Assembly (NCBI RefSeq): GCF_032854445.1
Contig: NW_027017968.1
Location: forward strand, 1 to 64,000
Direction of reading: 5' to 3'
Length of the DNA stretch: 64,000 bases
Source of the DNA: Liolophura sinensis
Taxonomy: Eukaryota > Mollusca > Polyplacophora > Chitonida > Chitonidae
Shown here: in pieces, positions 12,301 to 22,490 of the stretch
Numbering within the stretch: the stretch's first letter is position 1
Layout of the letters: the number at the start of each line of letters is the position of its first letter
Notes under the pieces: generated by a model
Database searches by the model: none
The model's input: only the letters and a program-made list of their open reading frames with translations
Told to the model about the DNA's origin: nothing
Program-made: the position numbers and the translations under genes

Positions 12301-12628
12301 AGTAAGGTGCCAAAAGATGCGGAATTGAGCCAGGCATCGGCAGCTGTTGAAAAATTGCAAATTTGCCTGGTTTCCATGGAGTAAGAGCCGTTGCTGGTCA
12401 CGTGATTATGACATAAATGATCATTCAATTGTCGCAAACAGCCAAAAGTATTTGTCGGAGAGCAACGCGGATTGCACCATTCAATTTCTCGTCACAAAAT
12501 ACGTCGGATTAGCCTCTTACCAGCAGCACTGGAACAGTTTTTCCACTTTTGCATTTTTACCTGGTCTTTTTGTTAATTAAAATCGGCTACACTGTACTCT
12601 GTACAATCGCGACTGGTCATTACTATAT
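9334..12628. repeat. Seven-monomer HOR, unit 2 (M18-M23, continued by hybrid M24)
   Basis: Units start at 9334, 9883, 10432, 10981, 11529 and 12079 and repeat types M11-M16 in order. The seventh position is taken by M24, which is only partly of M17 type. M22 has a one-base longer A run (cataaaaaaacac near 11688). M23 carries gtcgcaaacagcc near 12433 in place of gtcgctacagcc. That change is shared with M85 in segment B but absent from M16, so it arose after the 7-mer duplicated and before A and B separated. Confidence 0.92.
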
Positions 12629-13177
12629 TCAACTTTTGACTATAAGTTATGTGCCCTTCGGTAGCCCAGAAGACCTGAAATCTTTGGGCTAAGCCCATTT
12701 AACTCACCCAGCAATTGTCTTACTTCCAAGTCCAAGACAATCTCAATGTCTTTATCTACGTGTAGAAAAACCACACCATTTGTACATAAAAAACACAAGG
12801 TACTTGATACAGTCTGCTGTAAAAAGTACAACTGACCACAGAACCACATGAATAAGGTGCCAAAAGATGCGGAATTGAGCCAGGGATCGGCAGCTGTTGA
12901 AAAATTGCAAATTTCCCTGGTTTCCATGGAGTAAGAGCCGTTGCTGGGCACGTGATTATGACATAAATGATCAGTCAATTGTCACTACAGCCAAAAGTAT
13001 TGGTCGGAGAGCAACGCGGTTTGCACCATTCGATTTCTCGTCACAAAATACGTCGGATTAGCCTCTTACCAGCAGCACTGGAACAGTTTTTCCACTTTTG
13101 CATTTTTGCCTGGTCTTTTTGTTAATTGAAATCGGCTACACTGTACTCTGTACAATCGCGACTGGTCATTACTATAT
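12629..13177. repeat. Hybrid monomer M24 (M17-type 5' part, M18-type 3' part)
   Basis: The 5' part has M17 markers: cttccaagtcc near 12723 and cataaaaaacac near 12785. From about 12830 it has M11/M18 markers: gaccacagaaccacatgaat, gccagggatcgg and gatcagtc. The switch falls between about 12797 and 12831. This is the product expected of unequal crossing-over or conversion between M17 and its right neighbour, removing exactly one monomer length, so the next HOR step is 3295 bp instead of 3843. M86 in segment B has the same structure. Confidence 0.9.
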
Positions 13178-15371
13178 TCAACTTTTGACTATAAGTTATG
13201 TGCCCTTCGGTAGCACAGAAGACGTCAAATCTTTGGGCTCAGCCCATTTAACTCACCCAGCAATTGCCTTACTTCTAAGTGCAAGACAATCTCAATGTCT
13301 TTATCTACGTGTAGAAAAACCACACCATTTGTACGTGAAAAACACAAGGTACTTGATACAGTCTGCTGTAAAAAGTACAACTGAACACTGACCCACTTCA
13401 GTAAGGTGGCAAAAGATGCGGAATTGAGCCAGGCATCCGCAGCTCTTGAAAAATTGCCAATTTCCCTGGTTTCCATGGAGTAAGAGCCGTTGCTGGGCAC
13501 GTGATTATGACATAAATGATCATTCAATTGTCGCTACAGCCAAAAGTATTGGTCGGAGAGCAACGCGGTTTGCACCATTCGATTTCTCGTCACAAAATAC
13601 GTCGGATTAGCCTCTTACCATCAGCACTGGAACAGTTTTTCCACTTTTGCATTTTTGCCTGGTCTTTTTGTTAATTGAAATCGGCTACACTGTACTCTGT
13701 ACAATCGCGACTGGTCATTACTATATTCAACTTTTGTCTATAAGTTATGTGCCCTTCGGTAGCCCAGAAGACCTGAAATCATTGGGCCAAGCCCATTTAA
13801 CTCACCCAGCAATTGTCTAACTTCTAAGTCCAAGACAATCTCAATGTCTTTATCTACGTGTAGAAAAACCAGACCATTTGTACATAAAAAACACAAGGTA
13901 CTTGATACAGTCTGCTGTAAAAAGTACAACTAAACACTGATCCACATCAGTAAGGTGCCAAAAGATGTGGAATTGGGCCAGGCATCGGCAGCTGTTAAAA
14001 AATTGCAAATATCCCTGGTTTCCATTGAGTAAGAGCCGTTGCTGGGCACGTGATTATGACATCAATGATCATTGAATTGTCGCTACAGCCAAAAGTATTG
14101 GTCGGAGAGCAACGCAGTTTGCACCATTCGATTTCTCGTCACAAAATACGTCGGATTAGCCTCTTACCAGCAGCACTGGAACAGTTTTTTCACTTTTGCA
14201 TTTTTGCCTGGTCTTTTTGTTAATTGAAATCGGCTACACTGTACTCTGTACAATCGCGACTGGTCATTACTATATTCAACTTTTGACTATAAGTTATGTG
14301 CCCTTCGGTAGCCCAGAAGACGTCAAAACTTTCGGCTAAGCCCATTTAACTCACCCAGCAATTGTCTTACTTCTAAGTGCAAGACAATCTCAATGTCTTT
14401 ATCTATGTGTAGAAAAACCACACCATTTGTACGTGATAAACACAAGGTACTTGATACAGTCTGCTGTAAAAAGTACAACTGAACACTTACCCACTTCAGT
14501 AAGGTGCCAAAGATGCGGAATTGAGCCAGGCATCGGCAGCTGTTGAAAAATTGCAAATTTCCCTGGTTTCCATGGAGTAAGAGCCGTTGCTGGGCACGTG
14601 ATTATGACATCAATGATCATTCAATTGTCGCTACAGCCAAACGTATTGGTCGGAGAGCAACGCGGTTTGCACCATTCGATTTCTCGTCACAAAATACGTC
14701 GGATTAGTTTCTTACCAGCAGCACTGGAACAGTTTTTCCACTTTTGCATTTTTACCTGGTCTTTTTGTTAATTGAAATCGGCTACACTGTACTCTGTACA
14801 ATCGCGACTGGTCATTACTATATTCAACTTTTGACTATTAGTTATGTGCCCTTCGGTAGCCCAGAAGACCTGAAATCTTTGGGCTAAGCCCATTTAACTC
14901 ACCCAGCAATTGTCTTACTTCTCAGTCCAAGACAATCTCAATGTCTTTATCTACGTGTAGAAAAACCACACCATTTGTACATAAAAAACACAAGGTACTT
15001 GATACAGTCTGCTGTAAAAAGTACAACTGACCACAGACCCACATTTATTAGGTGCCAAAAGATGCGGAATTGGGCCAGGTATCGGCAGCTGTTGAAAAAT
15101 TGTAAAGTTCCCTGGTTTCCATGGAGTAAGAGCCGTTGCTGTGCACGTGATTATGACATAAATGATCATTCAATTGTCGCTACAGGCAAAAGTATTGGTC
15201 GGAAAGCAACGCGGTTTGCACCATTCGATTTCTCGTCACAAAATACGTCGGATTAGCCTCTTACTAGTAGCACTGGAACAGTTTTCCACTTTTGCATTTT
15301 TGCCTGGTCTTTTTGTTAATTGAAACCGGCTACACAGTACTCTGTACAATCGCGACTGGTCATTACTATAT
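13178..15371. repeat. Third HOR pass, monomers M25-M28
   Basis: Units start at 13178, 13727, 14276 and 14824 and repeat types M12-M15 in order, 3295 bp after M19-M22. M27 has ctttcggc near 14331 where its counterparts have ctttgggc. M28 has actattag near 14835 and gtaaagttccc in place of gcaaatttccc; M90 in segment B shares the latter. After M28 the series leaves the HOR: the next unit is of M5 type rather than M16 type. Confidence 0.9.
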
Positions 15372-17556
15372 TCAACTTTTGACTATAAATTATGTGCCCT
15401 TCGGTAGCCCAGAAGACCTGAAATCTTTGGGCTAAGCCCATTTATCTCACCCAGCAATTGCCTTACTTCTAAGTGCAAGACAATCTCAATGTCTTTATCT
15501 ACGTGTAGAAAAACCACACCATTTGTACGTGAAAAACACAAGGTACTTGATACAGTCTGCTGTAAAAAGTACAACTGAACACTGACCCACTTCAGTAAGT
15601 TGCCAAAAGATGCGGAATTGAGCCAGGCATCGGCAGCTGTTGAAAAATTGCAAATTTGCCTGGTTTCCATGGAGTAAGAGCCGTTGCTGGGCACGTGATT
15701 ATGATATAAACGATCATTCAATTGCCACTTCAGCCAAAAGTATTGGTCGGAGAGCAACGCGGTTTGCACCATTCGATTTCTCGTCACAAAATACGTCGGA
15801 TTAGCCTCTTACCAGCAGCACTGGAACAGTTTTTCACTTTTGCATTTTTACCTGGTCTTTTTGTTAATTGAAATCGGCTACACTGTACTCTGTACAATCG
15901 CGACTGGTCATTACTATTCAACTTTTGACTATAAGTTATGTGCCCTTCGGTAGCCAGAAGACCTGAAATCTTTGGGCCAAGCCCATTTAACTCACCCAGC
16001 AATTGTCTTACTTCTAAGTGCAAGACAATCTCAATGTCTTTATCTACGTGTAGAAAAGCCACACCATTTGTACGTGAAAAAACACAAGGTACTTGATACA
16101 GTCTGCTGTAAAAAGTACAACTAAACACTGACCCACATTTATAAGATGCCAAAAGATGCGGAATTGGGCCAGGCATCGGCAGCTGTTAAAAATTGCAAAT
16201 ATCCCTGGTTTCCATGGAGTAAGAACCGTTGCTGGGCACGTGATTATGACCTAAATGATCAGTCAATTGTCACTACAGCCAAAGTATTGGTCGGAGAGCA
16301 ACGCGGTTTGCACCATTCGATTTCTCGTCACAAAATACGTCGGATTAGCCTCTTACCAGCAGCACTGGAACAGTTTTTCCACTTTTGCATTTTTGCCTGG
16401 TCTTTTTGTTAATTGAAATCGGCTACACTGTACTCTGTACAATCGCGACTGGTCATTACTATATTCAACTTTTGACTATAAGTTATGTGCCCTTCGGTAG
16501 CCCAGAAGACCTCAAATCTTTCGGCCAAGCCCATTTATCTCACCCAGCAATTGCTTACTTCTAAGTGCAAGACAATCTCAATGTCTTTATCTACGTGTAG
16601 AAAAACCACACCATTTGTACGTGATAAACACAAGGTACTTGATACAGTCTGCTGTAAAAAGTACGACTGAACACTGACCCACTTCAGTAAGGTGCCAAAA
16701 GATGCGGAATTGAGCCAGGCATCGGCAGCTGTTGAAAAATTGCAATTTGCCTGGTTTCCATGGAGTAAGAGCCGTTGCTGTCACGTGATTATGACATAAA
16801 TGATCATTCAATTGTCGCTACAGCCAAAAGTATTTGTCGGAGAGCAACGCGGATTGCACCATTCAATTTCTCGTCACAAAATACGTCGGATTAGCCTCTT
16901 ACCAGCAGCACTGGAACAGTTTTTCCACTTTTGCATTTTTACCTGGTCTTTTGTAATTAAAATCGGCTACACTGTACTCTGTACAATCGCGACTGGTCAT
17001 TACTATATTCAACTTTTGACTATAAGTTATGTGCCCTTCGGTAGCCCAGAAGACCTGAATCTTTGGCTAAGCCCATTTAACTCACCCAGCAATTGTCTTA
17101 CTTCTAAGTCCAAGACAATCTCAATGTCTTTATCTACGTGTAGAAAAACCACACCATTTGTACATAAAAAACACAAGGTACTTGATACAGTCTGCTGTAA
17201 AAAGTACAACTAAACACTGACCCACATTTATAAGATGCCAAAAGATGCGGAATTGGGCCAGCCATCGGCAGCTGTTAAAAAATTGCAAATATCCCTGGTT
17301 TCCATGGAGTAAGAGCCGTTGCTGGGCACGTGATTATGACATAAATGATCAGTCAATTGTCCACTACAGGCAAAAGTATTGGTCGGAGAGCAACGCGGTT
17401 TGCACCATTCGATTTCTCGTCACAAAATACGTCGGATTAGCCTCTTACCAGCAGCACTGGAACAGTTTTTCCACTTTTGCATTTTTGCCTGGTCTTTTTG
17501 TTAATTGAAATCGGCTACACTGTACTCTGTACAATCGCGACTGGTCATTACTATAT
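15372..17556. repeat. Monomers M29-M32 (indel-rich)
   Basis: Units start at 15372, 15918, 16465 and 17009, with lengths 546, 547, 544 and 548. M29 is of M5 type and M30 of M6 type (gacctaaatgatcagtc). M31 starts with a distinctive cctcaaatctttcggcc and ends as M16 type (ctgtcacg, ttgtcgg, ggattgcacc). M32 is of M17 type (ccagccatcgg) with a different 3' part. The counterparts M91-M94 (49401-51598) have nearly regular lengths, so most length changes here are probably sequence errors. Confidence 0.88.
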
Positions 17557-20294
17557 TCAACTTTTGACTATAAGTTATGTGCCCTTCGGTAGCCCAGAAG
17601 ACGTCAAATCTTTGGGCTAAGCCCATTTAACTCACCCAGCAATTGTCTTACTTCTAAGTGCAAGACAATCTCAATGTCTTTATCTACGTGTAGAAAAACC
17701 ACACCATTTGTACGTGAAAAACACAAGGTACTTGATACAGTCTGCTGTAAAAAGTACAACTGAACACTGACCCACTTCAGTAAGGTGCCAAAAGATGCGG
17801 AATTGAGCCAGGCATCGGCAGCTGTTGAGAAATTGCAAATATCCCTGGTTTCCATGGAGTAAGAGCGTTGCTGGGCACGTGATTATGACATCAATGACAT
17901 TCAATTGTCGCTACAGGCAAAAGTATTAGTCGGAGAGCAACGCGGTTTGCACCATTCGATTTGTCGTCATAAAATACGTCGGATTAGCCTCTTACTAGCA
18001 GCACTGGAACAGTTTTTCCACTTTTGCATTTTTACCTGGTCTTTTTGTTAATTGAAATCGGCTACACTGTACTCTGTACAATCGCGACTGGTCATTACTA
18101 TATTCAACTTTTGACTATAAGTTATGTGCCCTTCGGTAGCCCAGGAGACGTCAAATCTTTGGGCTAAGCCCATTTAACTCACCCAGCAATTGTCTTACTT
18201 CTAGTGCAAGACAATCTCAATGTCTTTATCTACGTGTAGAAAAACCACACCATTTGTACGTGAAAAACACAAGGTACTTGATACAGTCTGCTGTAAAAAG
18301 TACAACTGACCACAGAACCACATGAATAGGTGCCAAAGGTGCGGAATTGAGCCAGGGATCGGCAGCTGTTGAAAAAATTGCAAATTTCCCTGGTTTCCAT
18401 GGAGTAAGAGCCGTTGCTGGGCACGTGATTATGACATAAATGATCATTCAATTGTCGCTACAGCCAAAAGTATTGGTCGGAGAGCAACGCGGATTGCACC
18501 ATTCGATTTCTCGTCACAAAATACGTCGGATTAGCCTCTTACCATCAGCACTGGAACAGTTTTTCCACTTTTGCATTTTTGCCTGGTCTTTTTGTTAATT
18601 GAAATCGGCTACACTGTACTCTGTACAATCGCGACTGGTCATTACTATATTCAACTTTTGTCTATAAGTTATGTGCCCTTCGGTAGCCCAGAAGACCTGA
18701 AATCATTGGGCCAAGCCCATTTAACTCACCCAGCAATTGTCTAACTTCTAAGTCCAAGACAATCTCAATGTCTTTATCTACGTGTAGAAAAACCAGACCA
18801 TTTGTACATAAAAAACACAAGGTACTTGATACAGTCTGCTGTAAAAAGTACAACTAAACACTGACCCACATCAGTAAGGTGCCAAAGATGAATTGGGCCA
18901 GGCATCGGCAGCTGTTAAAAAATTGCAAATATCCCTGGTTTCCATTGAGTAAGAGCCGTTGCTGGGCACGTGATTATGACATCAATGATCATTGAATTGT
19001 CGCTACAGCCAAAAGTATTGGTCGGAGAGCAACGCGGTTTGCACCATTCGATTTCTCGTCACAAAATACGTCGGATTAGCCTCTTACCAGCAGCACTGGA
19101 ACAGTTTTTCCACTTTTGCATTTTTGCCTGGTCTTTTTGTTAATTGAAATCGGCTACACTGTACTCTGTACAATCGCGACTGGTCATTACTATATTCAAC
19201 TTTTGACTATAAGTTCTGTGCCCTTCGGTAGCCCAGAAGACGTCAAATCTTTGGGCTAAGCCCATTTAACTCACCCAGCAATTGTCTTACTTCTAAGTGC
19301 AAGACAATCTCAATGTCTTTATCTACGTGTAGAAAAACCACACCATTTGTACGTGAAAAACACAAGGTACTTGATACAGTCTGCTGTAAAAAGTACAACT
19401 GAACACTGACCCACTTCAGTAAGGTGCCAAAAGATGCGGAATTGAGCCAGGCATCGGCAGCTGTTGAGAAATTGCAAATATCCCTGGTTTCCATGGAGTA
19501 AGAGCCGTTGCTGGGCACGTGATTATGACATCAATGATCATTCAATTGTCGCTACAGGCAAAAGTATTAGTCGGAGAGCAACGCGGTTTGCACCATTCGA
19601 TTTGTCGTCATAAAATACGTCGGATTAGCCTCTTACTAGCAGCACTGGAACAGTTTTTCCACTTTTGCATTTTTACCTGGTCTTTTTGTTAATTGAAATC
19701 GGCTACACTGTACTCTGTACAATCGCGACTGGTCATTACTATATTCAAATTTTGACTATAAGTTATGTGCCCTTCGGTAGCCCAGGAGACGTCAAATCTT
19801 TGGGCTAAGCCCATTTAACTCACCCAGCAATTGTCTTACTTCTAAGTGCAAGACAATCTCAATGTCTTTATCTACGTGTAGAAAAACCACACCATTTGTA
19901 CGTGAAAAACACAAGGTACTTGATACAGTCTGCTGTAAAAAGTACAACTGACCACAGAACCACATGAATAAGGTGCCAAAAGGTGCGGAATTGAGCCAGG
20001 GATCGGCAGCTGTTGAAAAATTGCAAATTTCCCTGGTTTCCATGGAGTAAGAGCCGTTGCTGGGCACGTGATTATGACATAAATGATCATTCAATTGTCG
20101 CTACAGCCAAAAGTATTGGTCGGAGAGCAACGCGGATTGCACCATTCGATTTCTCGTCACAAAATACGTCGGATTAGTTTCTTACCAGCAGCACTGGAAC
20201 AGTTTTTTCCACTTTTGCATTTTTACCTGGTCTTTTTGTTAATTGAAATCGCCTACACTGTACTCTGTACAATCGCGACTGGTCATTACTATAT
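17557..20294. repeat. Three-monomer HOR in segment A (M33-M37)
   Basis: Units start at 17557, 18104, 18651, 19196 and 19745. The order is M10 type, M11/M12 hybrid type, M13 type, then M10 type and hybrid type again, a step of three monomers. M36 carries aagttctgtg near 19211 and M37 carries caaattttg near 19747; both marks are shared with M98 and M99 in segment B. Inside M37, near 20175, the sequence switches to a tagtttcttaccagc variant, which is where homology to segment B ends. Confidence 0.87.
18104..18650. repeat. Hybrid monomer M34 (M11-type then M12-type)
   Basis: The 5' part has ccaggagacgtc, gaccacagaacc and catgaat, as in M11 and M18. The 3' part has gatcattcaattgtcgc, ggattgcacc and cttaccatcagc; the last is the M12/M19 marker. 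The hybrid recurs as M37 (5' part), M96, M99 and M102, so it was made once and then spread with the trimer HOR. It explains how the trimer could arise from the 7-mer family. Confidence 0.78.
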
Positions 20295-22490
20295 TCAACT
20301 TTTGACTATAAGTTATGTGCCCTTCGGTAGCCCAGAAGACGTCAAATCTTTGGGCCAAGCCCATTTAACTCACCCAGCAATTGTCTTACTTCTCAGTCCA
20401 AGACAATCTCAATGTCTTTATCTACGTGTAGAAAAACCACACCATTTGTACATAAAAAACACAAGGTACTTGATACAGTCTGCTGTAAAAAGCACAACTG
20501 ACCACAGACCCACATTTATAAGGTGCCAAAAGATGCGGAATTGGGCCAGGTATCGGCAGCTGTTGAAAAATTGCCAATTTCCCTGGTTTCCATGGAGTAA
20601 GAGCCGTTGCTGTGCACGTGATTATGACATAAATGACCATTCAATTGTCGCTACAGGCAAAAGTATTGGTCGGAAAGCAACGCGGTTTGCACCATTCGAT
20701 TTCTCGTCACAAAATACGTCGGATTAGCCTCTTACTAGTAGCACTGGAACAGTTTTTCTACTTTTACATTTTTGCCTGGTCTTTTTGTTAATTGAATCCG
20801 GCTACACAATACTCTGTACAATCGCGACTGGTCATTACTATATTCAACTTTTGACTATAAGTTATGTGCCCTTCGGTAGCTCAGAAGACCTGAAATCTTA
20901 GGGCCAAGCCCATTTAACTCACCCAGCAGTTGTCTTACTTCTAAGTCCAAGACAATCTCAATGTCTTTATCTATGTGTAGAAAAACCAGACCATTTGTAC
21001 ATAAAAAACGCAAGGTACTTGATACAGTCTGCTGTAAAAAGTACAACTAAACACTTACCCACTTCAGTAAGGTGCCAAAAGATGCGGAATTGAGCCAGGC
21101 ATCGGCAGCTGTTGAAAAATTGTCAAGTTCCCTGGTTTCCATGGAGTAAGAGCCGTTGCTGTGCACGTGATTATGACAAAAATGATCATTTAATTGTCGC
21201 TACAGGCAAAAGTATTGGTCGGAAAGCAACGCGGTTTGCACCATTCGATATCTCGTCACAAAATACGTCGGATTAGCCTCTTACTTGTAGCACTGGAACA
21301 GTTTTTCCACTTTTACATTTTTGCCTGGTCTTTTTGTTAATTGAATCCGGCTACACAGTACTCTGTACAATCGCGACTGGTCATTACTATATTCAACTTT
21401 TGACTATAAGTTATGTGCCCTTCGGTAGCTCAGAAGACCTGAAATCTTAGGGCCAAGCCCATTTAACTAACCCAGCAATTGTCTTACTTCTAAGTCCAAG
21501 ACAATCTCAATGTCTTTATCTATGTGTAGAAAAACCACACCATTTGTACGTGATAAACACAAGGTACTTGATACAGTCTGCTGTAAAAAGTACAACTGAA
21601 CACTGACCCACTTCAGTAAGGTGCCAAAAGATGCGGAATTGAGCCAGGCATCGGCAGCTGTTGAAAAATTGCAAATTTCCCTGGTTTCCATGGAGTAAGA
21701 GCCGTTGCTGGGCACGTGTTTATGACATAAATGATCATTCATTTGTCACTACAGCCAAAAGTATTGGTCGGAGAGCAACGCGGTTTGCATCATTCGATTT
21801 CTCGTCACAAAATACGTCGGATTAGTTTCTTACCAGCAGCACTGGAACAGTTTTTCCACTTTTGCATTTTTACCTGGTCTTTTTGTTAATTGAAATCGGC
21901 TACACTGTACTCTGTACAATCGCGACTGGTCATTACTATATTCAACTTTTGACTATAAGTTATGTGCCCTTCGGTAGCCCAGAAGACGTCAAATCTTTGG
22001 GCCAAGCCCATTTAACTCACCCAGCAATTGTCTTACTTCTCAGTCCAAGACAATCTCAATGTCTTTATCTACGTGTAGAAAAACCACACCATTTGTACAT
22101 AAAAAACACAAGGTACTTTATACAGTCTGCTGTAAAAAGTACAACTGACCACAGACCCACATTTATAAGGTGCCAAAAGATGCGAAATTGGGCCAGGTCT
22201 CGGCAGCTGTTGAAAAATTGCAAATTTCCCTGGTTTCCATGGAGTAAGAGCCGTTGCTGTGCACGTGATTATGACATAAATGATCATTCAATTGTCGCTA
22301 CAGGCAAAAGTATTGGTCGGAAAGCAACGCGGTTTGCACCATTCGATTTCTCGTCACAAAATACGTCGGATTAGCCTCTTACTAGTAGCACTGGAACAGT
22401 TTTTCCACTTTTGCATTTTTGCCTGGTCTTTTTGTTAATTGAATCCGGCTACAGAGTACTCTGTACAAGTGCGACTGGTCATTACTATAT
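20295..22490. repeat. Monomers M38-M41, a private subgroup
   Basis: Units start at 20295, 20844, 21393 and 21942. M38 and M41 are alike (gacgtc, gggccaag, cttctcagtcc, tgtgcac). M39 and M40 share tagctcag and cttagggcc. M38, M39 and M41 end in gaatccggc where most monomers have gaaatcggc or gaaaccggc. M38 and M39 share cttttacattt in the T-rich region. M41 ends with the 16-bp palindrome variant. This group follows directly after the right end of segment A and has no counterpart at the same place after segment B. Confidence 0.85.
22450..22465. other. 16-bp perfect palindrome TACAGAGTACTCTGTA (M41)
   Basis: Most monomers read tacactgtactctgta or tacacagtactctgta here. A change to tacagagtactctgta makes a perfect dyad of 16 bp. 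It occurs only at the ends of M41, M47 and M56, always just before an M42-type unit, and together with gaatccgg and gtgcgactgg. Confidence 0.7.

Larger units (their letters stand above)
15270..18900. other. Indel-rich block 1
   Basis: About twenty small length changes lie here. Examples are gttttccac near 15281, ttactattcaac near 15911, ggtagccagaag near 15950, attgcttac near 16549, tcttttgtaatta near 16947, agagcgttg near 17863, gaataggtgcc near 18325 and ccaaagatgaattggg near 18883. Nearly all are losses. The counterpart monomers at 49300-52950 lack them. Probably base-calling errors. Confidence 0.75.
1..20175. repeat. Segment A: left copy of a ~34-kb-spaced array duplication (M1-M37)
   Basis: From its first base this segment reproduces the monomer order found from 33471. 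M1 carries the rare ctttgtgctcag variant, seen otherwise only at 33471 onward (M62), and M2 the cttctaagtcgaag variant. M12-M37 match M74-M99 in order without a gap. Homology to segment B stops inside M37 near 20175, where A reads gattagtttcttaccagc and B reads gattagcctcttaccatc. The left edge lies outside the window because M1 already matches from base 1. Confidence 0.88.

Noticed and set aside
20083-20727. 214-codon open reading frame on the plus strand, the longest in the window
   Set aside because: It is longer than one monomer only because a few local variants remove stops. Parts of the same frame appear in other monomers broken by stops, the minus strand is open over the same places, and there is no recognisable domain.
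20762-20772. TTTTACATTTT, an exact match to the budding-yeast ARS consensus, also at 21311-21321
   Set aside because: Only M38 and M39 have it; other units read gcattttt. A T-rich stretch gives such matches by chance and nothing else points to a yeast.
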